NCBI GenBank assembly: GCA_029821735.1
Contig: JALGSU010000012.1
Location: 1-64,000 of the forward strand
Length of the DNA stretch: 64,000 bases
Source: Candidatus Zipacnadia bacterium
Lineage (GTDB): Bacteria > Armatimonadota > Zipacnadia > Zipacnadales > UBA5352
Direction: 5' to 3'
Within the stretch, counting starts at the first letter, position 1; every line of letters starts with the position of its first letter. Shown piece by piece: positions 62,362 through 64,000 of this stretch. The position numbers and the translations under genes are program-made. A model generated the notes under the pieces. The model did not search any database, had not been told where the DNA came from, and saw only the letters and a program-made list of their open reading frames with translations.

Positions 62362-64000
62362 TCAGCCATTCCCCCCGAATCCGTTGACCGGCAGCCAGAC
62401 CCGCATGCTGGCAGGACCGCGATTCGCCCATGCATAGTATGGGATAGCGGTGGCAGTGATTTCGTGCGTGGCAGGAACGGTGGCAGTGTCCGCAGACTGA
62501 TATAGAGGCATCGAGGTCGCCGATGCGTCTGGTGCCAGCGCGGGGCCGCGCAGGACCGTAACGCCCCCGAGCAACTGCGCAGACCACTCGGCCTCGAACG
62601 CCGCCGGCGCGCTCAGGGACAGGTCGGCGACTTCTGCCTGAGGGTTGTCGACGCTTTCGAAGCAGTAGACGAGTGGACCGCGTTGCAGGGCGACGCAGCC
62701 CCGAGCGTCGGACACGCGTGGGTGACTGTGCAGGGCACGCGGCAGCATTGCGAACTGCAAGCAGACGACATCGCCAGGCTCCCAGCGTCGCTTCAGCCTA
62801 TGGTAGCTGCCCGGCTGCGGCGCCTCCGCCACGGGCTCCCCGTTCACGGACAACTGGGCCTCGGCTGCCCACGAGGGAATGCGCAGGAAGAGGCCGAACT
62901 CGGCGGCATCGTCGGGGCTGACGGTGATCTCGACCCGACCGTCCCAGGGGTAACGTGTGTCCACGGTCAGGTCCACAGGCGAGCCATCGGGGGCGGCCAG
63001 CGACGCGTGGCATGCATCATAGAGATGCACCCACAGGCCCTCGTCACTGGCGCTGAAGATCAGCCCGGGCACTGAAGCAAGTGTGCGGTGGACATTGGGC
63101 GGGCAACAGTTGGTGCGGAACCAGCTCTGCCGCTGGTAATCGGCGTCTGCTGCCAGCGGGTTGCGGTAGAAGTACTCGGTGCCGTCCAGCGAGACGCCCG
63201 ACAGGAAACCGTTGTAGAGAATGCGCTCCATGGTGTCCGCGAACCGAGCTTCGCCGGTGACCAGCAGCATCCGCCATGCCCACATGATGTGCGATATCTG
63301 GGCACAGGTCTCCGCGTAGGCTCGCAGACTGGGCAACTCGTAGGGCTCACCGAACGATTCAGCAAGGTGATGAGCACCCACCCCGCCGGTCACGTACATC
63401 TTCCTGCCCGTCAGGTCATCCCAGAGCCGCAGCAGGTTGCCCCACATCTCCTGGTCGCCGGTCTCGGCGTACCAGTCAGTGCCTCCGGAGCAGATGTATC
63501 CAGAGCGGACACAGTGACCGACGAGTTCGGGGCGGTTGGCGATGGGCGGGTGTCCGCCAGATGATTGCGGCTGTGCGAGGAAGAAGCCCGCCAGGTCCAG
63601 GTAGCGCTGTTGCCCGGTCTCGCGGTAGAGCTCAATGAGCGCCATCTCGATCTCAGGGTGACCGTCAGCTTCCTCGCGCTTCCCCGGGCCGAACTCGTCG
63701 ACGAGGTAGTCGGCGAAACGGGTGGCCACCGTCAGGAGCGTGTCGTCGCCAGTGGCGCGGCGCCAGGCGACGGCGGCCTGCATCAGGTGACCGGCGCAGT
63801 AAAGCTCGTGTGAGCCGATCAGACTCGTGAAACGTGCCGGGCGGGTCTCGCTGCTTTGCTGCGTTCCGAGCGAGAGGTAGCCATCGTCCTCCTGGTTAGC
63901 GGCGATGGCGTCGATGATTTCATCGACGGTCTCGCGCAACGCAGGCAGGTCCTCGGATTGCAGTGCGAAGGCTGCGCCCTCGACCCACTTGTAGAGATCC
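62362..64000 (-). CDS. Beta-L-arabinofuranosidase-like protein (GH127/DUF1680), partial at window end
   Basis: Frame stays open past the track start to the window edge (DLYKWVEGAAFALQSEDLPALRETVDEIIDAIAANQEDDGYL); YVTGGVGAHHLAESFGEPYELPS; RTNCCPPNVHRTLASV. Confidence 0.92.
   Translation of the reverse strand, partial: DLYKWVEGAAFALQSEDLPALRETVDEIIDAIAANQEDDGYLSLGTQQSSETRPARFTSLIGSHELYCAGHLMQAAVAWRRATGDDTLLTVATRFADYLVDEFGPGKREEADGHPEIEMALIELYRETGQQRYLDLAGFFLAQPQSSGGHPPIANRPELVGHCVRSGYICSGGTDWYAETGDQEMWGNLLRLWDDLTGRKMYVTGGVGAHHLAESFGEPYELPSLRAYAETCAQISHIMWAWRMLLVTGEARFADTMERILYNGFLSGVSLDGTEYFYRNPLAADADYQRQSWFRTNCCPPNVHRTLASVPGLIFSASDEGLWVHLYDACHASLAAPDGSPVDLTVDTRYPWDGRVEITVSPDDAAEFGLFLRIPSWAAEAQLSVNGEPVAEAPQPGSYHRLKRRWEPGDVVCLQFAMLPRALHSHPRVSDARGCVALQRGPLVYCFESVDNPQAEVADLSLSAPAAFEAEWSAQLLGGVTVLRGPALAPDASATSMPLYQSADTATVPATHEITATAIPYYAWANRGPASMRVWLPVNGFGGNG

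Noticed and set aside
1-64000. CRISPR arrays, prophage, toxin-antitoxin or anti-phage cassettes
   Set aside because: No regularly spaced short repeats, phage structural genes or recognisable defence enzymes were seen.

Overview
This is a high-GC bacterial chromosomal window with about 38 protein-coding loci and six tRNA genes. Housekeeping content includes queA-tgt-THUMP methyltransferase, a monocistronic rpsE, holA, rph-rdgB, mtaD and an amidase. There is also a MoxR/DUF58/transglutaminase operon, several catabolic or carbohydrate-active genes (PfkB kinase, sugar isomerases, heparinase II/III, apiosidase-like, GH29/GH42-like, GH127), and large secreted beta-propeller proteins. The best candidates for something unusual are: (1) a ~981-bp segment next to tRNA-Leu(TAA), flanked by a 35/37-nt direct repeat of the tRNA 3' end, whose distal copy sits in a tRNA-acceptor-minihelix-like hairpin; (2) an internally deleted IS1380-family element with 12-bp terminal inverted repeats, placed like ISEcp1 immediately upstream of a lower-GC apiosidase-like gene; (3) a 1725-aa protein combining PQQ propeller, Rossmann/MTase-like, malectin-like, 5'-nucleotidase-C-like and DNRLRE-like regions; (4) several genes with internal deletions or frameshifts (PHP/DUF3604, GT4, metallophosphoesterase), either real decay or assembly error; (5) a catabolic-looking cluster containing a lipoyl-less E2 catalytic domain, an AAC(3)-like protein, an EndoQ-like protein and a non-Pyl MttB homologue. 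All family calls come from motif recognition by eye; no database searches were run.
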